The translations under genes were made by a program, and so were the position numbers. Below are positions 7,989-16,123 of a DNA stretch of 44,359 nt, one piece after another. The notes under the pieces are model-generated. The model searched no databases. It had not been told where the DNA came from and saw nothing but the letters and a program-made list of their open reading frames with translations. Source of the DNA: JBHENC01 sp051000345 (GTDB taxonomy: Bacteria; Acidobacteriota; Blastocatellia; Pyrinomonadales; Pyrinomonadaceae); assembly GCA_051000345.1 (NCBI GenBank), contig JBPCOJ010000057.1, positions 1-44,359 of the forward strand, written 5' to 3'. The number at the start of each line of letters is the position of its first letter. Position 1 is the stretch's first letter.

Positions 7989-9308
7989 ATGGCAATTGAA
8001 AAAGGCGCGGAGATTGCTCCGGCAAAGGGTCGTCTGGGAGTCTTGCTGGTCGGCTTGGGTGCGGTCAGCACGACATTTATTGCGGGCGTCGAAGCGATTA
8101 AAGCGGGGATCGCAGAGCCTGTCGGAAGCCTGACGCAGATGGGCGCAATCCGTCTCGGCAAACGCACGGACAACCGCTCGCCGCTTATCAAGGAATTCGC
8201 GCCACTCGCGGACTTGAATGATCTGGTCTTCGGCGCGTGGGATATTTTCCCGGACTCCGCCTACGAAGCGGCGATGCACGCGGGCGTGCTCGAAAAAGAG
8301 CTTCTCTCGCAAATCAAAACGCCGCTGCAAAAAATCAAGCCGATGCGCGCCGTCTTCGATCAGCACTACGTTAAGCGTTTGAGCGGCACCAACGTTAAGG
8401 AAGCGGCGAACAAAATGGAGTTGGCCGAACAACTCATCGCCGAAATCGCTGAGTTCAAACGCAAAAATAAATGCTCGCGCCTAGTGATCGTCTGGGCGGC
8501 TTCGACGGAGATTTTCCTCAAGCAGCACGCCGTCCACAAAACGCTCAAATCCTTCGAGCAGGCGATGCGCGACAATCACAAATCAATCGCGCCGTCGATG
8601 ATTTACGCCTACGCTGCTTTGAAATCCGGCGTGCCTTTCGCTAACGGAGCGCCGAATTTGTCCGTCGATGTTCCCGCGCTGCACGATCTCGCGGATGAAA
8701 ACAAAGTGCCGATTTGCGGCAAGGATTTCAAGACCGGCCAGACTTTGATGAAGACGATTATTGCGCCCGGCTTGAAGGCGCGTATGCTAGGGCTGCACGG
8801 CTGGTACTCGACCAACATCCTGGGCAACCGCGACGGCGAAGTGCTGGACGATCCAGAATCATTTAAGACGAAAGAGGAATCCAAACTCTCCGTGCTCGAA
8901 TATATTTTGCAGCCGGAAGTTTACCCGCAACTCTACAAGGATTTCTCGCATGTCGTGCGCATTAATTATTATCCGCCGCGCGGCGACAACAAAGAGGGTT
9001 GGGACAGCATAGACATCTTCGGCTGGCTCGGTTATCCGATGCAAATCAAAATCGACTTTCTGTGCCGCGACTCAATTTTAGCCGCGCCCATCGTGCTCGA
9101 CCTCGCGCTTTTCCTAGACCTCGCGCAGCGTGCCGGAATGGGCGGCGTGCAGGAATGGCTCTCGTTTTATTTCAAGTCGCCGCAAACAGCGCCCGGCCTT
9201 TACCCGGAACACGATGTCTTTATTCAATTAATGAAACTCAAAAACACCTTGCGCCATTTGCAGGGTGAAGATTTAATCACGCACCTCGGCCTCGAATACT
9301 ACGACTGA
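7989..9308 (+). CDS. ino1: Inositol-3-phosphate synthase (myo-inositol-1-phosphate synthase)
   Basis: This NAD-dependent enzyme of 439 residues converts glucose-6-phosphate to 1D-myo-inositol 3-phosphate, the first step to inositol, inositol phospholipids and related solutes. Seen: the N-terminal Rossmann segment GVLLVGLGAVSTTFIAG, the central VPICGKDFKTGQTLMKT segment, and GWYSTNILGNRDGEVLDDP, all diagnostic of the family; the length fits bacterial and archaeal members. AAGGGAA 10 bases upstream supports ATG 7989. It stands alone, with an inverted repeat before it and a strong terminator after it. Together with the nearby phosphodiesterase it hints at inositol lipid use, which is inference. 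Confidence 0.93.
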   Translation: MAIEKGAEIAPAKGRLGVLLVGLGAVSTTFIAGVEAIKAGIAEPVGSLTQMGAIRLGKRTDNRSPLIKEFAPLADLNDLVFGAWDIFPDSAYEAAMHAGVLEKELLSQIKTPLQKIKPMRAVFDQHYVKRLSGTNVKEAANKMELAEQLIAEIAEFKRKNKCSRLVIVWAASTEIFLKQHAVHKTLKSFEQAMRDNHKSIAPSMIYAYAALKSGVPFANGAPNLSVDVPALHDLADENKVPICGKDFKTGQTLMKTIIAPGLKARMLGLHGWYSTNILGNRDGEVLDDPESFKTKEESKLSVLEYILQPEVYPQLYKDFSHVVRINYYPPRGDNKEGWDSIDIFGWLGYPMQIKIDFLCRDSILAAPIVLDLALFLDLAQRAGMGGVQEWLSFYFKSPQTAPGLYPEHDVFIQLMKLKNTLRHLQGEDLITHLGLEYYD

Positions 9309-9346
9309 CGCAATACTGCCGACAGCGGCGCAACAAAATCTAAGCA

Positions 9347-9387
9347 GCGACAAGGCCGCGCGACATCGTGCGGCCTTGTCGCTTTTT
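9347..9387 (+). terminator. Intrinsic terminator after inositol-phosphate synthase
   Basis: A perfect 13-bp stem GCGACAAGGCCGC / GCGGCCTTGTCGC with a 10-base loop is followed directly by TTTTT. It ends the ino1 transcript. Confidence 0.93.
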
Positions 9388-9713
9388 GAATGTGAGGCGC
9401 ACGCCTTCATCGTTTCCGGTGAAGCTCTGTGTTCCGACTTTTTGGTGGAGCGGCCTCACGTTTAAGGGCATCGATTCGTAACTTCCTTATCCAAAATTTT
9501 GAATAGAGACATTAATTGTCAAGATTGTCTGCCGGGTTTTGTCATCGAAGGATAATTCGGCAAGCTGCCTGAAAAATCTTCAACGCATCAATCTTCTCAT
9601 ATTTTGTGGTGACAAGCGGCGGGCTATCGTATATATAGTGTTCGGTTAGATCATATAGCGGGGTGGAGTCGTTCGGATCAAGTAAACGCCGCCGCCTTAT
9701 CAAGCATCGAAAA

Positions 9714-9743
9714 TTACAGCGGTTCGTTCCTTGCATATATAAT
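9714..9743 (+). promoter_or_regulatory. Predicted promoter of the AAA+ ATPase gene
   Basis: TTACAG (9714-9719) and TATAAT (9738-9743) are separated by 18 bases, giving a leader of about 105 bases to ATG 9857. The whole 9388-9856 gap has no convincing gene. Besides this promoter it holds a possible hairpin closed by GTGAGGC (9392-9398) and GCCTCAC (9453-9459), and a CGGCC-AGAAGA-GGCCG hairpin near 9758 in the leader. Confidence 0.5.
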
Positions 9744-9856
9744 TGCTTGATGCGGCCAGAAGAGGCCGGGTGCGATCACTCTCGGTCATGCGCCACACAG
9801 ACTTTTCTCGCGCGCGCATCAATGAGCAGGCAGCTTTCACGCAAGGAGGACGCACC

Positions 9857-11065
9857 ATGATTGCAGAAATGGAAAAAGAGAAACAAACCACCGCCGAGAC
9901 GGTCTTCCTTGACCCGGATCAAAAAAGTCCGCGCGCGCAGGAATTTGAAGAAAAGCTTTCAGGCCGCATCGTCGGCCAAGAGCGCGCCGTGCGCCGCATG
10001 AGCGGCCTTTACCAGATTTTTCTGGCCGGAATGAACGCGCCCTCGCGTCCCGTCGGCACAATGCTTTTTCTGGGGCCGACCGGCTCCGGCAAAACGCGCG
10101 TGCTCGAAGCCGCCGCCGAAGTGCTTTTCGGTGACCCGCACGCGATTATTAAAATCGACTGCGCGGAGTTTCAGCACTCGCACGAAATTGCCAAGCTGAT
10201 CGGCTCGCCTCCCGGCTATCTAGGCCACCGCGAAACTTCGCCGATGCTGACGCAGGAAAACCTAGACCGTATGCACACGGAAGATACTAAGCTTTCGCTT
10301 ATTCTCTTCGATGAAATTGAAAAGGCTTCCGACAGTCTCTGGCAACTGCTGCTCGGCATTCTCGACAAAGCGACTCTGACGCTCGGCGATAATCGTCGCG
10401 TCGATTTTTCGCGCACCATCGTCGTCATGACCTCGAATCTAGGCGCGCGTGAAATGTCCGAATTGATTTCCGGCGGCATCGGTTTCAGCTCCGGCAAAGG
10501 CTCGAAGAATCCGCAGGACGCGGACGTTGACCAAAAAATTTATCGCACGGCAGTCGAAGCGGCGAGACGTAAATTCTCGCCGGAGTTTATGAACCGCATC
10601 GACAAGGTCGTGGTCTTTCGCTCACTCAAGGAGCATCATCTGCGCGAGATTTTGAACCTCGAGCTTCAAGCCGTGCAGGAGCGCGTGATGCATTCGGCGG
10701 GAACGAAATTTGTCTTTCAGTGCTCGGACGCGGCGAAGGAAATGCTTCTCAGCGAAGGCATTGATTATAAATACGGGGCGCGCCATCTGAAACGCGCCAT
10801 CGAACGTTTTCTTGTTTACCCGCTCTCGAATCTGGTGGCGACAGAGCAAGTCGGTCTGGGCGATCTGGTGAGCGTGGATTTGAACGAAGAGACAGGCAAA
10901 CTCATTTTCTCGAAACGTTCGGGCGGTGCGCTCATACAAGACGTGCCTGCAATGGCGGATGAGCCGGAAGAAGTCGAAGCGAAATCCGGCGGCGTCGCGC
11001 TGCCGATTCCGCAGACAAAGGTCGCGCGCAAAGGCCAAGGACGCGGCGAGAAAATCGACGGCTAA
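9857..11065 (+). CDS. Single-domain AAA+ ATPase of the ClpA/ClpB D2 type
   Basis: This is a cytoplasmic unfoldase-like ATPase of 402 residues. Seen: Walker A GPTGSGKT (73-80), Walker B LILFDE (148-153), sensor 1 in VVMTSNLGA, the FSPEFMNRIDKVVVF arginine-finger segment, and a C-terminal D2-small domain with the sensor-2 motif YGARHLKRAI. This is the layout of the second AAA module of ClpB/ClpA. The N-domain, the D1 module and the ClpB middle coiled coil are all missing, and no IGF loop for ClpP docking was recognised. AAGGAGG 7 bases before ATG 9857 fixes the start. It is monocistronic, with its own promoter and terminator. The acidic C-terminal tail is not part of the fold. The exact partner is unknown. 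Confidence 0.87.
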   Translation: MIAEMEKEKQTTAETVFLDPDQKSPRAQEFEEKLSGRIVGQERAVRRMSGLYQIFLAGMNAPSRPVGTMLFLGPTGSGKTRVLEAAAEVLFGDPHAIIKIDCAEFQHSHEIAKLIGSPPGYLGHRETSPMLTQENLDRMHTEDTKLSLILFDEIEKASDSLWQLLLGILDKATLTLGDNRRVDFSRTIVVMTSNLGAREMSELISGGIGFSSGKGSKNPQDADVDQKIYRTAVEAARRKFSPEFMNRIDKVVVFRSLKEHHLREILNLELQAVQERVMHSAGTKFVFQCSDAAKEMLLSEGIDYKYGARHLKRAIERFLVYPLSNLVATEQVGLGDLVSVDLNEETGKLIFSKRSGGALIQDVPAMADEPEEVEAKSGGVALPIPQTKVARKGQGRGEKIDG

Positions 11066-11094
11066 CTAAATCACGCCGCATCACAAAAGCAGAC

Positions 11095-11127
11095 GCGCCG
11101 GATTGAATTATTCAGTCCGGCGCTTTT
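11095..11127 (+). terminator. Intrinsic terminator after the AAA+ gene
   Basis: GCGCCGGATTGAA pairs with TTCAGTCCGGCGC (one G-T wobble), followed by TTTT. It lies between convergent genes and serves the + strand. Confidence 0.88.
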
Positions 11128-11171
11128 ATCTTTGTGTATGAGTCACGCGACGGCAGCAGCAGCGACACGAA

Positions 11172-12095
11172 TCAGCGTTGGTTTTTTGAAGATGGCTTTT
11201 TCGGCGATGCAATTATTTGCGGCTGCGTCGCGGCGGCGGGCGACAATCGCTTAAGAGCTTCAAACGCGATGCGTGAAAGATACGGGTCGGGCGCGGCGAG
11301 CACACTCTGCAATGAAGGAATCGCCGCCGGATCGTTTATCGAGCCGAGCGCGCGTGCGGCTTCGCGGCGCACATCCTCGTTTGATGTTTTATCAGTCAAA
11401 GCGACGATTAAGGCAGGCACGGCGACGCGGCTGCCGATTTGTCCGAGTGAGCGCGCGGCGGCACGGCGCACAAACTCATTTTCAGCGACGCTGCGCCGAC
11501 GCAGTCGATTCAAAATCCCGCTTGCGCGCACGCGTCTCAATAAAGCTTGCGTGAGCGGAATCGTCGCCGACGCATCTGCTATCTCACCGAGCGCGACGGC
11601 GGCAGCACCACGCACACCCGCGCTTTTATCTTGCCCTAGAATGTTTACGAGCGCAGGCACGTTTCCCTTGACGCCTGTTTCACCCGACGCGTAAGCCGCC
11701 TGCTGCCGCACAAACTCGTTGCGGTCACCGAGCAAAGGCGCGAGCGCGGCGGCGGCTTCTTCCGCAGGCAGCGAAAGCACGGCTGCGGCTGCCGTCGCGC
11801 GCACAATCGCCGACTCATCACGCAGCGCCGTCGCAGCGACGCGCGACGCATCCGGGCGTTTCATCGCGCCGAGCCTTTGAACGGCATCGCGCCGATCATC
11901 GACGCTCGCTGAAGTCAAACGCGCACGCTGCCGTTCTGTTTCAGTCGTTTGTCCCGCAACAAATGTTGATAAAGCGACGGGAAGGATTAGCAGTGCCATT
12001 AGCCCGTGCAACAGAGATATGTGCGCCGCCTTGTTGGATACGGATGCAATTCTTTTATTCGTAGGTGCGAGTTCGTAGTGGCGCATTAATTTCAT
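11172..12095 (-). CDS. HEAT-repeat protein with N-terminal membrane/signal segment
   Basis: This is a protein of 307 residues that probably acts as a protein-binding scaffold. Seen: an N-terminal hydrophobic segment LLHGLMALLILPVALSTFVAG (about residues 29-49) that may be an uncleaved anchor or a signal peptide, then about six helical HEAT-like repeats of roughly 30 residues. Examples are DDRRDAVQRLGAMKRPDASR, VRGAAAVALGEIADASATIP, VRRAAARSLGQIGSRVAVPA and VRREAARALGSINDPAAIPS, the PBS-lyase/HEAT_2 pattern. A TTG six codons upstream of ATG 12095 is an alternative start. Partner and role are unknown. It faces the AAA+ gene tail to tail. Confidence 0.8.
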   Translation of the reverse strand: MKLMRHYELAPTNKRIASVSNKAAHISLLHGLMALLILPVALSTFVAGQTTETERQRARLTSASVDDRRDAVQRLGAMKRPDASRVAATALRDESAIVRATAAAAVLSLPAEEAAAALAPLLGDRNEFVRQQAAYASGETGVKGNVPALVNILGQDKSAGVRGAAAVALGEIADASATIPLTQALLRRVRASGILNRLRRRSVAENEFVRRAAARSLGQIGSRVAVPALIVALTDKTSNEDVRREAARALGSINDPAAIPSLQSVLAAPDPYLSRIAFEALKRLSPAAATQPQIIASPKKPSSKNQR

Positions 12096-12170
12096 GATGA
12101 GAATATAGTTCAAAACTTCTTCAAATCACCTCTGAATTCATCAGCAGTATCCATAGGGTGCAACAAGCGA

Positions 12171-12695
12171 TCAAGCTAAATCGTCGCCGGTTTCTAAATC
12201 GACGATGCGCGTAGAAATGCTTTCAGCGTGAATGTCGAGCAGGCCGATTGATCTGGGCAAGTCGAAGCGTTTGGCTCCGGCTCCGCCCGGATTAAAAAGC
12301 AGCGTGCCGCGCCACAGGCCGACATAAAACTTATGGCTATGACCGAAGACGATTACTTCCGGCATACGCTCTTCGATCAAATGTTTCTGCGCCGCAGTCA
12401 GCTTCTCGGCTGCCGCAAACTGGTGCCGCACGTAAAATGTGCGCGCGCTGATTACGGCTATTCGCTCATTCGGCAAACACATTGCGGCGTCCGCATCTAT
12501 GTTGCCGCGCACGGCGATGACGGGCGCAATGTCTTCCAATTGCCAGATAATTTCTTCGTCGCCGACATCGCCCGCGTGGATAATGTGATCGACGCCCGCG
12601 AAAAGTTCGAGGACGAGCGGATCGAGCTTGCCGTGCGTGTCGGAGACGACGCCGACGCGCGCGAGCGGTTTGGCTTTATCGGCAGATAAGGTCAC
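12171..12695 (-). CDS. YfcE/MJ0936-type metallophosphoesterase
   Basis: This is a calcineurin-like phosphodiesterase of 174 residues, probably cytoplasmic. Seen: the metal-binding motifs VVSDTHG, HAGDVGD, RGNID and VFGHSHKF in the canonical order, then LLFNPGGAG before the C-terminus, typical of the YfcE family that cleaves phosphodiesters in vitro. The GTG start at 12695 overlaps the TGA of the J-domain gene upstream by 4 bases, so the two are translationally coupled. The natural substrate of the family is poorly known. Confidence 0.88.
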   Translation of the reverse strand: MTLSADKAKPLARVGVVSDTHGKLDPLVLELFAGVDHIIHAGDVGDEEIIWQLEDIAPVIAVRGNIDADAAMCLPNERIAVISARTFYVRHQFAAAEKLTAAQKHLIEERMPEVIVFGHSHKFYVGLWRGTLLFNPGGAGAKRFDLPRSIGLLDIHAESISTRIVDLETGDDLA

Positions 12696-13513
12696 GAATC
12701 TATTTTGGAGGCAACCGTGTGCATCGTATCGACGATCAGCACGGCAATGGGCGGGTAAAAAAGCAAGTCAGGCCGCACATGTTGATCGAAAAAGAAAGCC
12801 ATGTCGCTTACCACATAATGCATGTGTTCGCCGACGAACAGCCCGAACGCGATGCTCACCGCATAGCCTATGACAAGGAAGGCCGAAGCAGTGAAGCGCG
12901 TGAATGGCTTATCCGGTTTTTCTTCGCCGCTCATAATCGAATCCTGCACAAAGCTCGGGCGATATGTGTAGCGCACGAAGCACTCACGCAAACGTTGCGC
13001 GAGATGCCAGACGCCGATTACGAATAAGGTAACGAGCATCGCGCGCCCGAAAAAGCTGTTGAAGTTCTGCCAGAAACGCGGCTTGAGCATGGCAACGATA
13101 AACGTCGAAAGAAATAACGTAACGGTAGTGAAAACGGCTTGCTGCATGGCAAAGGTTTCGCGCCGCTCGACCTCCAGCCAGCGATCAACCGCCTTGTCGA
13201 TCCGCGCTTGCACCGTCACCATGCGCATACGCCGCGCATGAACATTGTTTGAATGAATAACCGAAGAAGAAGAATGACGCAGGCGCTCGCGCTTTGCATC
13301 ATACTGCGTGCGTTCCTGCGTGTCACTGAGCGTGCGGTAGGCGAGCGCTAACAGCGCAAAGTCGTGCGACGCGCGCGCTGAATCTCGATTGACGTCTGGA
13401 TGATAAGCACGCGCCAGCCGCCGGTAGGCAGACTTGATTTCAACCGCCGACGCAGTGGATTTAACACCCAGAATTTTGTAGTAATTAACCACCGCGCTTT
13501 TCTTCGACTCCAA
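12692..13513 (-). CDS. DnaJ-domain membrane protein
   Basis: The N-terminal 75 residues form a J-domain: YYKILGVKSTASAVEIKSAY, the HPD motif at residues 38-40 in RAYHPDVN, and LLALAYRTLSDTQERTQYD. This part should stimulate an Hsp70. The rest holds about four hydrophobic segments (such as VFTTVTLFLSTFIVAML and FLVIGYAVSIAFGLFVGE), so the J-domain is tethered to the inner membrane. No zinc-finger or C-terminal substrate domain of true DnaJ is present. The start is uncertain: TTG 13513 gives 273 residues, and a GTG eight codons later directly precedes the J-domain. A TATAAT-like -10 lies 70 bases upstream. It is coupled to the phosphoesterase gene. Confidence 0.85.
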   Translation of the reverse strand: MESKKSAVVNYYKILGVKSTASAVEIKSAYRRLARAYHPDVNRDSARASHDFALLALAYRTLSDTQERTQYDAKRERLRHSSSSVIHSNNVHARRMRMVTVQARIDKAVDRWLEVERRETFAMQQAVFTTVTLFLSTFIVAMLKPRFWQNFNSFFGRAMLVTLFVIGVWHLAQRLRECFVRYTYRPSFVQDSIMSGEEKPDKPFTRFTASAFLVIGYAVSIAFGLFVGEHMHYVVSDMAFFFDQHVRPDLLFYPPIAVLIVDTMHTVASKIDS

Positions 13514-13582
13514 AAGCCAGCGATGGGACGCCCTTAATAATCTCTGCGTATTCGGGCAGGAAGGGTCGCCCTTGAAAATCGC

Positions 13583-13588
13583 ATTATA
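13583..13588 (-). promoter_or_regulatory. Predicted -10 element for the J-domain gene
   Basis: On the minus strand TGTTATAATG provides a perfect TATAAT about 70 bases before the TTG start; no convincing -35 is seen, so the element may be extended or weak. Confidence 0.4.
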
Positions 13589-13680
13589 ACACTGTCAGGG
13601 GAATTTAGTCTTCCGCTAATTGTTGTTATGTAAAGGTAAAAGAAGGTGGGAAAGTTGAGTGATAAAGGCAACTTAAAACA

Positions 13681-13806
13681 GAGCAAAAGGGGCGGTTCTT
13701 GCAACCTCGGTGGTGGGTCCGAGTGGGGCGAGGACATCTTAGTGGTGACCGCGCCCTTTAGCTCTTGTAAGTTTTATTGCAAGAGCCATACCAAAAAGGA
13801 AAAAGC
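13681..13806 (-). ncRNA. Candidate structured small RNA or leader
   Basis: This lies within a 505-base gap (13514-14018) that has no supported gene. The minus strand shows two hairpins: GCTCTTG/CAAGAGC (13780-13786 with 13761-13767, extendable to 10 bp) and an 11-bp stem AAAGGGCGCGGT/ACCGCCCCTTT with one bulge (13748-13759 with 13686-13696), which is followed by a short T run. Inside the second stem CCTCG can pair with CGAGG, or CTCGG with CCGAG, but not both at once. A promoter-like pair lies just upstream. The family is not recognised and the strand is inferred. Confidence 0.35.
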
Positions 13807-13812
13807 TAAAAA

Positions 13813-13841
13813 CCTATATTTTTTGAGTAGCGACGCGCCAA
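13813..13841 (-). promoter_or_regulatory. Predicted promoter upstream of the structured region
   Basis: On the minus strand TTGGCG (13841-13836) and TATAGG (13818-13813) are 17 bases apart, which would start transcription near 13806, right before the two hairpins. Confidence 0.45.
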
Positions 13842-13934
13842 AATCCCTGTCGAGTGTCCACTTTTATGAACAATTGTCCACAATTTAAGACACTTCACAG
13901 GCTGGGCTTCTATCGTTGCAACAGCAAACTTGAG

Positions 13935-13980
13935 AAAAAATTCGGGGCAGCGAAAAATACTTAAGCATCCTTCACTGCCC
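13935..13980 (-). terminator. Intrinsic terminator after pepA
   Basis: On the minus strand GGGCAGTG pairs with CGCTGCCC (one U-G wobble; an A-C mismatch on the other strand), followed within 4 bases by TTTTTT. It ends the pepA-side operon. Confidence 0.8.
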
Positions 13981-14018
13981 TGAGTTTTTGCGATTACTAT
14001 AGTCCCGCTGCGAGACGT

Positions 14019-15584
14019 CTAAGTGCGCGCGGCTTTGCCTTGATGGTTGCCGTTGCCCTCGGATTGATTTTCGGCGCGCTCGACGATTTTCAAAAGCGTG
14101 CGGACGGCGATTCCCGTCGGCCCTTTGGCGCGATGAGGCTTTGCATCGTCGCTCCACGCCGTGCCAGCAATATCCAGATGCGCCCACGCCACGCCGTCTG
14201 CGAATTCCTTCAAAAAGGCGGCGGCGGTAATGGTTCCAGCTTTACGCCCGCCGACGTTCTTGATGTCTGCGATGTCGGATTTAATTTGCTTCGTGTATTC
14301 CTTATCGAGCGGTAGTTGCCAGAACTTTTCACCGACTTCCCTGCCGGATTCAATCACTTCATCAATCAACTTTTGATCCGTGCCGAGAATCGCCGCGTGG
14401 ACATCGCCGAGCGCAATCGAGACTGCGCCGGTCAAGGTCGCCATATCCACTAATTGCGTCGCGCCGAGTTTCTTCGCGTAGGTAATCGCGTCCGCGAGAA
14501 TCAAACGCCCTTCGGCATCCGTGTTGATGACTTCGACTGTTTTGCCGGACATCGCGCGCACGACATCGCCCGGCTTCGTCGCCGTGCCGGAAGGCATATT
14601 TTCCACAGACGGCACAACGCCGAGCACGGGAATCGCAGGCTTGAGCTGCGCGATGGCGCGCATCGCTCCGAGCACGGTAGCGCCGCCCGTCATGTCGTAT
14701 TTCATCAGTTCCATATTCTCGCCCGGCTTGAGCGAAATGCCGCCCGTGTCGAACGTGACGCCTTTGCCGATAAAAGCGAGCAACTCGTTTCCGTTTTGCG
14801 CCGCTGCGTTCTGCGGCGTGTATTTGAGCACGATCATCTTCGCGGGTTGTTCGGAGCCGCGCGAAACGCTCAACAACGATCCCATGCCTTCCTTCTCCAT
14901 GCGCGCTTCGTCGAGCACATCGACTTCGAGGCCGAATTCCTTGGCGAGTTGCTCGGCGCGCGCCGCCATGTCCGTCGGCGTCATGTAAGCGCCGGGTTCG
15001 TTGGCAAGGTCGCGCGTGTAATTGACCGCTTCGCCGATGATGCGCCCTTTCTCCGCGCCCTGCTGCAAAGCATTTTCATCCGCCTCTTCGATGATAACGG
15101 TGAAACTATCAACGGTGCGTTCTTCCTTGTCGGACGTGCGGTATTTGTCCGGGTCGAACAGCGACATAATTCCGCCTTCGACTGCCGCCGCAACGATGCT
15201 TTCCGCGTCTCCTTCAGCGCGCGGTACAAAGGCAATCGACTTGACGTTTTTACTCCGAAGGAAACGCGTGGCCGCGCCCGCCGTTTGCGAAATTTGCGCG
15301 GGCTTGTAATCCGCTCGCTCGCCGACGCCGATCAGAAGCAATCGCTGTGCTTTCAGATTTCCCGCCGCGTTGCCATTACCAGCAGCAGCCAAGTGCATGT
15401 AAACAAGTTCGCCTTCCTTGCCCTTCAATTCCTCCGTTTCGATCACAGAGCGAACAAGGCCGCCCGTTGCGGCGTCGAGTTCCTTGAGGAATCCCTCGTC
15501 GGCTTTTTCGTTTATGAAAACAGCGACGGCCAGTGCCTGCGCGTCATCTTCCGCATAGCGTTTTGCGCTTCCCGTAATCTGCAT
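14019..15584 (-). CDS. pepA: Leucyl aminopeptidase, M17 family
   Basis: This cytosolic two-metal exopeptidase of 521 residues removes N-terminal amino acids from peptides. Seen: the M17 signature NTDAEGRLILADA in the C-terminal catalytic domain, the metal-ligand segment IGKGVTFDTGGISLKP with the conserved Lys and Asp, MKYDMTGGATVLGA, and MATLTGA after the signature. The N-terminal 170 residues form the usual less conserved domain. ATG 15584 has AAAGG upstream. It follows smpB by 23 bases and is the last gene of the run, ended by a terminator at 13935-13980. Confidence 0.95.
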   Translation of the reverse strand: MQITGSAKRYAEDDAQALAVAVFINEKADEGFLKELDAATGGLVRSVIETEELKGKEGELVYMHLAAAGNGNAAGNLKAQRLLLIGVGERADYKPAQISQTAGAATRFLRSKNVKSIAFVPRAEGDAESIVAAAVEGGIMSLFDPDKYRTSDKEERTVDSFTVIIEEADENALQQGAEKGRIIGEAVNYTRDLANEPGAYMTPTDMAARAEQLAKEFGLEVDVLDEARMEKEGMGSLLSVSRGSEQPAKMIVLKYTPQNAAAQNGNELLAFIGKGVTFDTGGISLKPGENMELMKYDMTGGATVLGAMRAIAQLKPAIPVLGVVPSVENMPSGTATKPGDVVRAMSGKTVEVINTDAEGRLILADAITYAKKLGATQLVDMATLTGAVSIALGDVHAAILGTDQKLIDEVIESGREVGEKFWQLPLDKEYTKQIKSDIADIKNVGGRKAGTITAAAFLKEFADGVAWAHLDIAGTAWSDDAKPHRAKGPTGIAVRTLLKIVERAENQSEGNGNHQGKAART

Positions 15585-15607
15585 ATCGTTATTTACCTTT
15601 CGTGAGA

Positions 15608-16078
15608 TTAATCTTTGTTTCGTTCTTTTAGCTGCGCGCGCGTTTCGCGGTCAACGGTGCGGCGCATTTCCGTTTCGCGCTTATCGTATAATTGCTTGCC
15701 GCGCGCGACTCCGATTTCAAATTTGATGCGCCCGTTTTTCGTGTACACGCGCGTCACGACGAGCGTCATGCCCTTCATCGTCGCTTGTTCTTCGAGTTGA
15801 TTTATTTCTCTGCGGTGCAGCAAAAGCTTGCGCTCGCGCAGCGGTTCGTGATTCTCCCGATTGCCGTGAGAGTACGGAGAAATATGCGCGTTCAGCAACC
15901 ACGCTTCGCCGCCTCGCACCGTGACATACGAATCCTTCAACTGCACGCGGCCTTCGATCACGCTTTTGACTTCCGTGCCTTTGAGCGCGATTCCAGCCTC
16001 ATACTTATCCGAAATATGATACTCGTGAAAGGCCGCGCGATTCGCCGCCAAAACCTTTTCTTCCTTTGTCGCCGCCAT
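15608..16078 (-). CDS. smpB: SsrA-binding protein SmpB
   Basis: This small RNA-binding protein of 156 residues delivers tmRNA to stalled ribosomes in trans-translation. Seen: AFHEYHISDKYEAGIALKGT, TEVKSVIEGRVQLKDSYV, LLNAHISPYSHGNRENHEP, RERKLLLHRREI and the basic tail KQLYDKRETEMRRTVDRE, a full-length match along the family including the DKR motif before the C-terminal tail that enters the mRNA channel. It is embedded between cofH and pepA. No tmRNA gene was recognised in this window. Confidence 0.96.
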   Translation of the reverse strand: MAATKEEKVLAANRAAFHEYHISDKYEAGIALKGTEVKSVIEGRVQLKDSYVTVRGGEAWLLNAHISPYSHGNRENHEPLRERKLLLHRREINQLEEQATMKGMTLVVTRVYTKNGRIKFEIGVARGKQLYDKRETEMRRTVDRETRAQLKERNKD

Positions 16079-16123
16079 AAACTAATTTACCACTTTCATA
16101 CACAATCATTCGCTCGCCTGCGA

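Noticed and set aside
13735..13760. T-box-like TGGTGACCGCG on the + strand
   Set aside because: There is no specifier stem, the following gene is on the other strand, and the resemblance covers only about eight bases.
14454..15605. Long + strand open frame of 383 codons
   Set aside because: It is antisense to pepA, which has clear family motifs; the frame is Arg-rich shadow sequence typical of GC-rich coding DNA.
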